From Diphasiastrum complanatum (lineage: Eukaryota > Streptophyta > Lycopodiopsida > Lycopodiales > Lycopodiaceae), in NCBI GenBank assembly GCA_029204225.1, contig CM055102.1, forward strand, positions 3,592,827 to 3,652,826: a stretch of DNA of 60,000 nt, in the 5' to 3' direction. Positions 37,500 to 48,175 of this stretch are shown here, one piece after another. A program made the position numbers and the translations under genes. Each line of letters begins with the position of its first letter. Position 1 is the first letter of the stretch. The notes under the pieces were generated by a model. The model was given only the letters and a program-made list of their open reading frames with translations, did no database searches and had not been told where the DNA came from.

Positions 37500-39890
37500 C
37501 TAGAATTAAATTTTAGAAAGGCGACTTTCGATCTTGTGTTGCTATATCTTTTGCTTTTTTTTTTTTCAAACAATATAAGACTCTGGTTGAAAATTAAAAA
37601 ACATAGAAAAAGATTGTAAAAAAAAGTAAAATGACATGGAGATCGATTTTTTTAGAATTTTTTTTTTAAAAAAAAACTACCAATATTCAAAATGCTTTGT
37701 AAAATATATTTTAATAATGTTAAAAAAAAAAAAAAAACCTATTTTTTCAAAAATTATAATCATCCTTAAAGTTTAAGATATAAAATTTTAATAACATTTT
37801 CATATTTTCACATATTTTAAATTAATCAATTTAAAACAAAATCATTAAATACACCACTAAAATAATTAAATAGAATTATTCTACTTATTTAAAAATTTGT
37901 TTAATAAAACATATTCCAAAATTTTAAAACTTCGATGTATGAAAGTACTTGTTTAAGAAAACTTATTTTTTATAAAATGTAATATAAATCTAAATCAATA
38001 CTTTTTAAAATCTTCTATTTTTAAAATAATAATTTGTAGAGATTTACAAAGATACTTGTAAGTAAGTTTTAAAAAATATAAACCTTAATACATATTCAAA
38101 TTATAAATGTAATATTAATTTATATCAATATTTTTTAATATCTTCTATTTCTAAAAAGTAATAATTTGTAGAGATTTACAAAGATACTTGTAACTAAGTT
38201 TTAAAAAATACAAACACTAATACATATTCAAACTATTTTTTTTTTAAATTACTTTAAAACATCTTAAATTATATGACTTCTGGAAATATTTAATTTTTTA
38301 TTAAAAAAAAATCATGTCTAACATATTATAATTAGAAAATTATTCGTTTATTGATATAATTTTAAATATTAAAATATTAAAAATATAATCAATTTCAATA
38401 ATATTTATTATTTTTTTGAGAATATGGTTTTAGATAAATATTAATATGTTATTTGATACCAACATTCATAAAAATAAAAATATTATTTAATTACAACGTT
38501 TATTATTCTTTAAAAAATAACTTTGCAAAAAAAAAAATTCAAAAATTTCAAAAAAGTAATATTAAAAAATGTAAGCTAATTTAAAATTTTCACAACACAA
38601 AAGTTTGAGATTCAAATAAAATCTTCATAATAATAAGAGTTAATGTACATTACTGCCAAAAATCATCAAGGTCATTAATGTATGTTGGCTTTTCTAGAGG
38701 AACCTCAATAGAAGATTTCAAATTTGACTGTTTTGATTTATCCATGTATAGAAAAATTTTGAAAAAAAATATTAAAGATATGTTTACAAATGGTCATTTT
38801 TAGATTTAGAACTCTTCTAATGACGGACAAATTTTTCACATATTCGAAGAAGGAAATTCATATTAGAAGTCTTGTTGCACTTCTAGCTTCAGAAAGCAAT
38901 GAAGGATATCATTTTGGATTGCCAAGTGCTTGGGTTCATTCAAAATAATAACCAAACAAAAGTACTACATGTCCATTGGTTGCAACTTATGCTTTTTTGG
39001 GAAGGTACGAATTTGAAATCTTGAAAGTAGATTCGAAGGGCAAGAGAAAATGATTGTCAAAAAATGAACCAAGGGTCGATGATCTGAATTTATAGGATGT
39101 AGATGTTTTGGCTTTTAATTTTGAGTTGACAATGACCAATCATCTACGAAAGTCAACTATAGCCATATTGAATGAATGACTTGGATTAATGGGACAACCA
39201 TCATCCTCAACTCATCAGGAACAAAGAAAACTTGACTTACAAGGTTTCTTGTCAACATTGAACGTTGATTCTGAGAAAAATATGCTAGTCGATTCTAATG
39301 AAGAAGTCAGAGAGGCATCGATATATGTCAAGTTCAACTGATACACAACTTGAAACTGCCTTTGAAGAAGGCATGAAATGTGCATTCCCATGGTCACGCC
39401 TAGAATTATAATGAGGGCCCAGAGATGGACAATAGATACACTTCTTCACAAAAACGGAGCATTCATCTTACAAAAATAATGGTGAGCCATAGATAATGCT
39501 GTATATTTTTTGGGGGGTTCTTTTTTGTAGATTCTTTTAAGTCTCTTAGAAAAGAAAAAAAGCCATACAAGGGCATCTAAAGCGCATTTAAATACCTTGT
39601 ATCAGGTATCTTATTCTAAGCTTTCCAGAATCAAGACATAAGAACATGTTAAAAATGTTAATTTTACTGAAATACCATATAGATGTGCAAAAGCAAGATG
39701 ATCCAGTGACTGATATCCTAATCACTTGTAACATATGATTACACAAATTTTCAGCAATCCTACTCACTTTAGCAAAGTAGTGACATTTATGGGGTAGATT
39801 TCCAAAATAGATTCATACTTTTAGCAAAATTTTCAATAGCACTAAACTAGTGAATGACAACGTTGCCAACATATTTAGACACATTCAGAA
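37500..39890. other. Strongly AT-rich stretch with a 123-bp tandem duplication
   Basis: The sequence is dominated by A and T runs and has no coding similarity. A block containing TTTGTAGAGATTTACAAAGATACTTGTAA is present at about 38031 and 38165, with matching flanks from about 37985 to 38235 (period about 130). The inner TTTGTA/TACAAA words are self-complementary. Confidence 0.65.
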
Positions 39891-39891
39891 T

Positions 39892-39994
39892 CTATGGTCT
39901 AAATTTTAGTGATTAACTGGTTCTTTTATGGACATTTGCTCTGTGAACTATGTCCATAAAAGAACCAGATTAATCAATAAAATTTAGACCATAG
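39892..39994. repeat. Near-perfect 103-nt hairpin: small RNA precursor or MITE candidate
   Basis: The left arm (39892-39935, starting CTATGGTCTAAATTTTA) pairs with the right arm (39950-39994) over 44 bp, with one mismatch and one single-base bulge. The loop is 14 nt (39936-39949). This size and pairing fit a plant miRNA precursor on either strand, or a young foldback element. I do not recognise a known miRNA family in the arms. Confidence 0.8.
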
Positions 39995-40059
39995 TTGTAA
40001 GAGGGAATACCATGCATGTAAATAATGCAGGAAGCTTTTAGTTTTGTTTTTTTTCCAGG

Positions 40060-40140
40060 TTCAGACATTCTGGAACGCTGCGCTCCAGAACCTTGTGCCT
40101 CCAGAACGCCGTTCCGATGCAACTTATTTTAGATGCTCCA
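40060..40140. repeat. Small inverted-repeat segment
   Basis: AGGTTC...CTGGAACG and CGCTCCAG...GAACCT form a stem around CTG at about 40060-40105. A second CCAGAACG follows. It could be a remnant foldback element; no gene is seen. Confidence 0.4.
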
Positions 40141-41139
40141 AGGCAAAAAGTCAAAAAGTACAATTACACAGGACCTCCATAAAGCTACTTCCCATAAATG
40201 TGGAGCAAGACTCCTAATTTGGAAAGTTGTCCCTATCTTTTTGCAAACTTTCTTGAAATGGACTTTTTAGATGCATGGCCCCGCATATCTTATACACTGA
40301 CATGGATATTGCAAGTGTGCATCAAGGCTCAAGCTTTGAAAGCATCTACATGCACAGAACTATTACTAAAGCCCTTTGACTCACTCGTGTCAAAATCATG
40401 GGTGCTTATTACGGTCCTCTTTGGAAGGCAGGGCCACTCAAACCCTGCTATAACGATCAGCCTACTTTCAAATTTTTATGAGCATTGGGCCTGCTCACAG
40501 AGATACTAGCTTTACATGAAACTTTGACCCAGCCTAATTTCAAAGCAAATAAAGAAAGGCTACAACTAATTTGCAGAAAAAAGACTCACAAAATGGAAAT
40601 GCGTTCAGGCTATGAAAAAAAAGTAGAAGCTGCTAAGGTCCAAGTTAGATAGATTGTCCTGTGGCTACATCCAGGCAACAACCTTTCAGAAATACAAATC
40701 CCATTCAAGCAAAAACATGTCCATGTCAGGCTAACAAATGGTCCAGTTGTGCAGAAACTTCATTACTACATGAAATAATGATAAACTCTTACTTTGCAAC
40801 ACGAGCAATGTGCTTAAATATACCTTAACTGGAACATGAACGATTTTTCTTCTAAATAGATCAACTGGTTCTGTCAAGGATCAGCATGTACCTCACTTAA
40901 ACAACAGCGTTCTGGCTTCAAGTACCTGTTGCCACTAGTTATAGTCACTAAAGCAAATGATATCACAGAAACTAAACTCTAAAGGAGAATGTGAGAACTT
41001 TCCTAATCCAGAAACAGAACATACAAACTCGACAAAGTTAAACTACAAGTACAAACAACCTAAACAATGTATTTGAAATTAACAAGCTCCCCAGTAATCA
41101 ATATTGACGGTCAGGCTTACGGCTCGTAAGTTCTATAAA

Positions 41140-41225
41140 GTTGCCCCCAAAATGTGGCCTAGTGGCTGACATCTTCTTTCTTCACCTTGAGGTCTGGAGT
41201 TCGATTCAACTGTACGCATAGAAAC
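41140..41225 (+). mobile_element. tRNA-derived SINE-like head downstream of the TIR1/AFB-like gene
   Basis: An A-box-like TGGCCTAGTGG lies at 41155-41165 and a B-box-like GGAGTTCGATTC at 41196-41207, with spacing typical of a tRNA-type polymerase III promoter. A related block lies in intron 1 of the same gene (45110-45155). It lies within 125 bp of the stop codon, antisense to the gene, and may be inside its 3' UTR. Confidence 0.45.
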
Positions 41226-41262
41226 GGACCATGGAAGATTTAATTTGAAATACTATTTTAGT

Positions 41263-42370
41263 CTACAAAGTCAGAACAAAGTAAGGTGTATCATTGCGAG
41301 GCCCAGCTATGGATCGATACACATATAACTTCTCTACATAATCTCCTGCATTCTCATTCTCCTTGATGATCTCCACGTTCAATCTTGGCATTCTTTTAGC
41401 AAGCCACATGCATCCATTGATGCTGAGATTACATGATGACATCCACAATGAACGCATGTTTTCATACTTATGAAGCCCTGACAGTAAAGCAGCATCTCCA
41501 AAAGGACAGTCTCGTATTTCGAGTTTGCGAAGCTTAGTGCACCCCCTAAGAACATACTCCATCCCACGATCACTATCTCCAGAAAATGCTAGGGATAACA
41601 TTTCCAATCTCTTTCCATACTTTCCAATATATTCAAATGCTTTATCTGTGAGTAATCCAGATACGGACAAGCGCTGTAGCATCGTGCAATTTCTGACTAT
41701 AGCTCCAAATGCTTCATCCAAGGGCTCTCTAGTCACATGATCTGGTTCCTTAGGAGTGATTATACATAGCCGGAAACGTGTTAGCTTCTGACAATTCCTT
41801 GACATGGTGATAACAGCAGCATTGGTCATTTGACGACAAAAATACAAAATAGATGACAGATTTGGGCAACCTTCCGCAATAGCAATCAACCCTCTTTCGG
41901 TAACATATCCACGGCCAAGAGGATCAACAGGAAACACTCGTAACTCTTGCAGATCTTTGCAGGTTGACGCCACTGCTTGTAAACCCCTATCTTCAACAAA
42001 ATCTTGCACCTGCATAACAAAACTCAGATCAACACATCGAAAAGAATTTCAGAAAGCTCCAGAGCTTGTTGACTCCTTGATTCTCAACTGAAAACCATAT
42101 AATATTATCGGAAAAAACACAAAGCAAGTAACTACCATGCAACCATTACATAACTCACAACAGCAATCGAAGGAAAGACACAGTTGCATCTTGCACACTG
42201 TCAAGACTCAAAAGAGTCTCCTCCTTTAGAAGTCCAGCAATTAGTTTCGACAATAATCCAAGTCAATTATATAAGTCAGAAAGGTAAAACCTGCACTTAT
42301 GAAATAGCATCCCTACGATATGCCCCACAGATAGTCCCGTGCGCGCGGGGGGGGGGGGGGGGGGGGGGGG

Positions 42371-42404
<34 letters not shown>

Positions 42405-44703
42405 CAAAGTTGCTGCAGTTTGTGACAATGACGAATCAACTCAATCATGTCACCACTCCTTATTGTGGCATAGCTAAGATTCAGATTTGTAAGGTTCAAG
42501 CAAAGTGGATATAGCATAGGTATGTATAAAGGCTCCACATCCCAGAAGCCAGATAAACTCTGTAGTCTTTTGCAGTTTACAAGAGCTGCTGATAACTCTC
42601 CCAGTTTTGACCATTGCAGATTTTGATTGAAAGAGCCTGTGCCAAGAGACATCAACTGGGGAGCTCTGACCAAAAGCCGCTGTAGCTGCTCCAATGATAT
42701 CTTCTTGTTCAATCCCAAGCTCTTCAGAGAGGTGCATCTTGCAACTAATTGTTCCAGCGCATCAAAATCAATATTACTATCCAGGCAGGCAAAATTCAAT
42801 GTAACCAACGACGTGCAACATTCTTGAAAAGAACTCAGCCAGTGCCCTCCACGATCTTCCACCTCACTTTCCTGCAAATGCAACTCTTCCAAATTGCTGC
42901 AACCAGAAAACAACACAATCTCTGAATAATAACCATCAGACTACTTAAGGTGCAAAAACATTGAATTTGCTGGCAAATCTTAAAAGTGTTCCATACTAAT
43001 TACTTAGCATGGCATACAAAGAGGTGTTAAAGGTTTTAGACCACAAATAGCATCCAGACATATCACTCAAGAGTGAAATTCTCTTTATAATAGTCTTCAC
43101 CACTTCATGAAAAAAAATTTACTTGAAAGGGTGGACCTGAACTGCACAATTTTAGCCTGAAAAATTTAGACTCTAAGATATTTTTTCACATTATCTTTGA
43201 CTCCAAAGCCAGTAGCGATAGAACAATGCGTCTTTCATGAAGAAGGATAATTAAGTAATCAGTACCCGAATTCCACACAAAGTTCATGAGTCTAGCCCAT
43301 TAACAGAATCTCAACATCATTCATAACAATTGGGCAGCTACACCCTCAGAGACATTATACCCTAAGAGTATCTCCTAGTATAAAACTTATATCAGAAAAA
43401 CAGCCTCACTGTTACTCCACCTGATCTAATGGTCGTTCACCATGATTCAAGAGAAGAGCCTACCCTTTGAGCACTTTTACACAGCATGAAGTCCTTATAA
43501 TGATTCCAATGAGCCATACAGAGTGCCATTTTTGGACTCTACAACATGCCGCATCCACATAACCCCTAAAATTTCCAATACAGCCAGAACGTTGTGCAAC
43601 TTCTAGAGTCCTTATGTCTGTAAGAATACTTTCAAATGCATAGCATGGACAATATGCAACTTACTAGTACCTGACGTAGCAAATAAAGTGCTGTCTAACC
43701 TTCACAAAGTCTCACAAATGAAGATACGCCTATGATAGCTATATGCTTAAGGAGGCACTAATGTCCTGAATCTATCACTCTTCCAATAGCAAAGGGACGA
43801 CAAAAATATGACCAGCTAAAGCAAGGGCTATCAAACAAAGTCCCAACTACCTCCCAAGATGAAAATAATTTTAAATAAAAAGATAAAATGATAGGCAATG
43901 CCATACTTTGAAACTATATTTTTAGTGTACAAATAAAAACTTTCGAGAAGTATACGAGGAAATAAAAAATTAAGCAATCCAAAATCATGTTTGATATTTC
44001 AAAAAGGCAAAGACCAAAATGCAACAGTGGTCGACCAGGGTAATAGTTATTTAAGGTAACTTCATGGGTTTGAGATTTAAAAATTGGGGGAAACGGACTT
44101 CCTTAGTAGCAGTTAGAATTTTGACCAGATCCACACTTAGTCATGATCTGTTTCAACACAATTTCTACAAACATGTAGAAGAGAACCAAAGATGAGACAA
44201 TAGTATTGCTCCAGAATCTTCTACAAATGGAAATGGACAATGGTTCTACTTTCTCCACACCTTTCAGCCTATTTATAGGTGTGAAAGATGAATCTACTCT
44301 CTTTTAGAATCATATAGCCCTAAAATAGAAATATGCAGTTAGGAAATCAATAGACAGTGACGCTTTAAAGGGACAAAATATTATACACATTCACCACTTG
44401 AATGTTAATCACATGTCGCAAACTGCCAGTTGAAGTTTTGCAAACCGTTGGTGATGCAAACATAGCAAAATCTGGAAAAATCCAATGACGTAATGCAAAA
44501 TCTGGAAAAATCCGATGATGTCAGGATGAAAGCGCAATTGTCCCTTTAAAAGACGAGGGGGCAATACATACCAGCTTATAACTAACACGACAACAAACAA
44601 AAATTCCCTCAACAAGCAGTTGGAAGGTGCAAAGATCATTTTTATCAGTGAAGTACCCCTATCCTTATTCCACTTCAAAGGTGTCCTGCAGGCCCCTTAC
44701 TAA

Positions 44704-44800
<97 letters not shown>

Positions 44801-46032
44801 TAGATATGATACGTCTTTAGGTAGATGCAGAAAGGGCCTTATAAGCCAAATTCAAGCGTGGCCAAATGTTGCGTGAAACGACCTGATCTTCATATTCATT
44901 GGCTTAAGTAGTTGTAAAAGACTCACAAATTTTGGCAATTAGTAAGTACTGTGTACTACGGCAAACATGTTACAATAAAATATTGCCTTCCATAAATCTA
45001 TACTGCTAAATGCATGCCTCTGCAACATGAATAACTTCGCACTCACTCCAAAAAGAACACAAACTTTTTAAAGGCTACATCTTGAATCCTCCAATAATTG
45101 GGGAATTGCTTAGGACTTCATCTTCTCTCCTTGAGGTCAGGAGTTCATCTCCAATGAAGACATACAAGAGAAAAAGCTACATCTTGAAAAGAATTTCAGA
45201 AATAGAATCAAAGAACAAACAGTCATGGCCAAATTTTAGTTGCGCCTTTCCAGCTACATGAGGCATTAGTAGAAAGGGCAACAGCTATGGTCACAAGGTC
45301 GCAGTACGCCGTACGCAGCTCAGCAGACGCTTCGGGTACAAGCTGTAGCTGTTGCCCGTGGATTCATAATGCTCTGTGATCTGCAAAGGTTATACATTTA
45401 GCTATATAAAGTAGAACTTAATACCTGCACTGACTGGTGACAGCAGCAAGGCCATCGGTGCTAAAGCCATCACAACTGGTCACCACAAGTGTTCTAAAAT
45501 TGGGGAAAGAACAAGCTAAAACTTCCAGACTCATATCTGATACTGTCATTCGCTTAAGGCGGAGCTCTTCGAACCATGGGTACGCCACAGCGATGGCCCT
45601 GATCCATGGTAGCAAGTGAGCGCCCCAGTCTGGCGGAACAAGGTTGAAGTCAGCAAACCGCGGCTTCCCTTTGAGAGTGAGGGACTTCATGTTTGGAAAC
45701 CTGCGAATAAGGATCTGTGGCGAAACAGCGTAGCAGTTGCCTATAAAAACATGCTGCCTGCTCCATCCCTCTGTCTTGTACCAGCCCTTACACACTAAAG
45801 AAACCGCGTTTCTGTCCTTAGGCTCTGTCACAAATGTAAGCACATGCTCAAGCACCTCATCTGGAAATGAAGCACGAAGCTCTCTGTCCCTTTCTTTAGA
45901 GTAGAGTTTGTGAAGAATCCGGACTTCATCTCTGGAGTCGAACCCTGACCCCAAGCTGCAGCTTGAGCCATCCGACTTCCTTGCTTCCTTGCCCTGCCCT
46001 GCAGCACTACAGCCTTCTTCAGTGTCTGCCAT
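41263..46032 (-). CDS. TIR1/AFB-type auxin receptor F-box protein (three exons)
   Basis: Exons are 46032-45425, 42896-42404 and 42009-41263, with introns of 2528 and 394 bp. The splice sites are AG|GTATTA to TTGCAG|C and TGG|GTCTCT to ATGCAG|GTG. The product is 615 aa. An F-box lies at about 55-95 ([24 protein letters not shown]). Leucine-rich repeats follow with family blocks [71 protein letters not shown] and MRSLWMSSC. These proteins are the substrate-recognition subunit of a nuclear SCF ligase that binds auxin with Aux/IAA repressors. TIR1 auxin residues Arg403 and Ser438 align with R447 and S482. Inositol-phosphate contacts align with K121, R161, R391, R445 and R480. TIR1 His78 is Arg (R125), as in AFB4/5. 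Met 46032 is the first in-frame ATG after a stop at 46098. COI1 is excluded by these blocks. Both intron positions agree with TIR1. Confidence 0.95.
42010..42403 (-). other. Intron 2 of the TIR1/AFB-like gene, starting in a microsatellite
   Basis: The minus-strand intron begins GTCTCTCTCT: the donor GT is the first dinucleotide abutting a (CT)15 tract that then runs into 27 C residues. It ends TTTTGTTATGCAG. Joining TGG to GTG restores the family block [12 protein letters not shown]. Confidence 0.85.
42347..42402. repeat. (G)27-(GA)15 compound microsatellite
   Basis: Plus-strand G residues at 42347-42373 run directly into GA repeats to 42402. It touches the 5' splice site of intron 2 of the TIR1/AFB-like gene. 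Read-through gives the false Ser-Leu/Pro tail of an ORF there. Confidence 0.97.
42897..45424 (-). other. Intron 1 of the TIR1/AFB-like gene (2528 bp)
   Basis: It contains (CT)n at 44708-44751 followed by (AT)n at 44754-44798. A 26-bp tandem repeat of GCAAAATCTGGAAAAATCC lies at about 44466 and 44492. An inverted pair TTTAAAGGGACAA / TTGTCCCTTTAAA lies at about 44363 and 44538. A SINE-like block lies at 45110-45155. No coding sequence was found. Confidence 0.8.
45105..45160 (+). mobile_element. SINE-like block in intron 1 of the TIR1/AFB-like gene
   Basis: TGCTTAGGACTTCATCTTCT then CTCCTTGAGGTCAGGAGTTC parallels 41157-41203 (CCTAGTGGCTGACATCTTCT...CACCTTGAGGTCTGGAGTTC). It is probably a second decayed copy of the same short element, also antisense to the gene. 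Confidence 0.45.
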
Positions 46033-46095
46033 TTCTGCTCCTCTTTCACATCTTTCCCATGCTATATTGACGCAGTTTTTTGGATCTTTCACGCA

Positions 46096-46296
46096 CTAGT
46101 GTGAAGTAGTGCTTCGGATGTCAATTTGTGAAGTGATATGAAGAACAGAAGGCTGAGGTGATGGCCCTGGTCCTTCTAAGCAAGCAACTCGGCCACAGAT
46201 GTAGACTTTCTTGGTACTGTAAGTCTGCGAGAGCTGCAAGCGGCAGACAGGGAGTGTGAGCAGGTCAAAATCTGGTGGATCTGCTACCATTGGCAT
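46096..46296 (-). other. Possible upstream ORF in the 5' leader of the TIR1/AFB-like gene
   Basis: A 66-codon ORF starts ATGCCAATGG at 46296 and stops at 46096, 63 nt before the main start codon. Just upstream, TTTCTCACAG ending at 46308 follows a pyrimidine-rich run and could be a 5' UTR splice acceptor. No peptide homology was recognised, and transcription is not shown. Confidence 0.3.
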
Positions 46297-46501
46297 CCAG
46301 CAGATCCCTGTGAGAAATGAACACAAACAGAGAGGGCAAAGAGCTCAGTACTTGCAAGCAGCTGCCGCCTTTGCTACATCTACTAAAACGCGTCTAGATC
46401 CTCAAAACTAGAAGACCTACAGCTCTCGCATCATCCCCAAAAGTACCCCAAAAACACACGGATCGTCGCAAAATGTAAGCTTTTGGGAGAGAGCGAGAGA
46501 G

Positions 46502-47306
46502 AAGGTCATGTACTTGCTAAAATGTCCGGGTATAAGGGCAAGAGGACCCTGTGGGACCCAGGTCAGGGGAACTTATCTTCTAATGAGATAGATCTCTTCC
46601 CATTTTGGGCATGCCCCCTTTTTTCCTTAGATATGTCCACGCCCCATTTTGGACTCGGCTGGGCGGCAACCCTACCGGTGGAGCTATATGCCGCCTCTAT
46701 CTCTATTTGATGTGCGTAGAGGTTTGGGAGCATTACTCGAGAAAATCGGCAAAGTATAGGAATGGAACCGCCAAGGTTTTTGAAAAATCAGTATCATAAA
46801 ATATTTCATAATTTTTTTTATACCATATATACCTTTTTATGAGTAAAAGTCTTCAAAAAACTGAGAAGTTCTCTAGAATTTAGGTTTTTTGAGGATAACT
46901 CCAAGGTCATGTACTTGCTAAAATGTCCGGGTATAAGGGCAAGAGGACCCTGTGGGACCCAGGTCAGGGGAACTTATCTTCTAATGAGATAGATCTCTTC
47001 CCATTTTGGGCATGCCCCCTTTTTTCCTTAGATATGTCCACGCCCATTTTGGACTCGGCTGGGCGGCAACCCTACCGATGGAGCTATATGCCGCCTCTAT
47101 CTCTATTTGATGTGCGTAGAGGTTTGGGAGCATTACTCGAGAAAATCGGCAAAGTATAGGAATGGAACCGCCAAGGTTTTTGAAAAATCAGTATCATAAA
47201 ATATTTCATAATTTTTTTTATACCATATATACCTTTTTATGAGTAAAAGTCTTCAAAAAACTGAGAAGTTCTCTAGAATTTAGGTTTTTTGAGGATAACT
47301 CCAAGG
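46502..47306. repeat. Near-identical 400-bp tandem duplication upstream of the TIR1/AFB-like gene
   Basis: Copy 1 starts AAGGTCATGTACTTGC at 46502 and copy 2 at 46903. Both end GGATAACTCCAAGG, at 46906 and 47306. By eye the copies differ at two places only: a missing C in CGCCCC and CCGGTGG versus CCGATGG. The array begins about 470 bp upstream of the start codon, so it likely sits in the promoter or a 5' UTR intron. Confidence 0.95.
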
Positions 47307-47439
47307 AGGTTTTCCGAGCACTGTCCTAGCCCTTCACACTCCATGTCAGAAGAGTGAGCACGAGGTTGCTTGTTTGTCTTATTATAACTTTTGAGGCCTG
47401 CATCATGCTCTCATATGCAGCGCACGCTTGCATATAGCT

Positions 47440-47690
47440 CAACCCCAACTCTACGGGTCTCAATGACTCGCTACCATCACTCCGGACCATACTTCAAAAA
47501 TGGGGGTTAGAATTACACTCAATGGCAGCTACATGTGTCTTAATGGCTAGCTAGCAGTGGTCCATACTTTAAAAATGGGTGCTAGGATAGCACTTGAACG
47601 ACAACTTTGTGTGTCTCAATGGATGGATGTCCTTGGTCTATACATAGGAATTGGGTCTCGAGATTACACTTCAGTTGCCACCATGTGGCA
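47440..47690. repeat. Degenerate tandem repeat, period about 78-80 bp
   Basis: Units containing GTCT(C/T)AATG(A/G)(C/A)T near 47457, 47537 and 47612 also share TCCATACTT(C/T)AAAAATGGG and a TTACACT(C/T) tail. It lies directly after the 400-bp duplication. Confidence 0.6.
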
Positions 47691-48011
47691 TGAGATGACT
47701 GATGTCCATTATTTGGATTGGTCACGTTGCCCAACAAATTGAGTTGCCACGTGCAGCTTTATTTTTATGAGCCAATTATGTGTTCGAATTTGCCAATCAC
47801 ACTTGCCATTTCCACTAAAACTTATCATAACCCAAGTCCTTCGGTGCCACCTTGTGGCTTGTGGGACAGCTTGTGCCCCTACGAGCCCAAGGTGCCAATT
47901 GCCCTCGACTATCCCCCAACCTCTATAGAAATTTATTTTACCAACACCACGCCCACCTCCCACATAAATCTACAAAAGGTTGGGTGAGCTTCAAGCTTCT
48001 ATTTATATATG

Positions 48012-48052
<41 letters not shown>
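48012..48052. repeat. (CA)n-(TA)n compound microsatellite
   Basis: CA repeats at 48012-48032 run directly into AT repeats to about 48052. Confidence 0.95.
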
Positions 48053-48101
48053 TATGATACTTATCTATTATGGGGTAGCACCCATCCTGAACTTATTTAT
48101 T

Positions 48102-48175
48102 TGGCAAGTTGATTATAATATAGGAAGATGGGGCCTCTTGGCAAGTTGGTTATAATATAGGAAGATGGGGGCTCT
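48102..48175. repeat. 37-bp tandem duplication
   Basis: GGCAAGTTG(A/G)TTATAATATAGG followed by AAGATGGGG(C/G)CTCTT occurs at 48102 and 48139. Confidence 0.9.

Noticed and set aside
40198-40509. 103-codon plus-strand ORF near the hairpin
   Set aside because: It has no domain, and the sequence context is AT-rich intergenic DNA with no splice or family support.
41263-46032. COI1 (jasmonate receptor) as the identity of the F-box gene
   Set aside because: The blocks [23 protein letters not shown] and [14 protein letters not shown], and both intron positions, are those of TIR1/AFB proteins.
46033-46092. N-terminal extension of the TIR1/AFB-like protein upstream of Met 46032
   Set aside because: The open frame starts with GTG and is preceded by a stop at 46098; no ATG is available upstream in frame.
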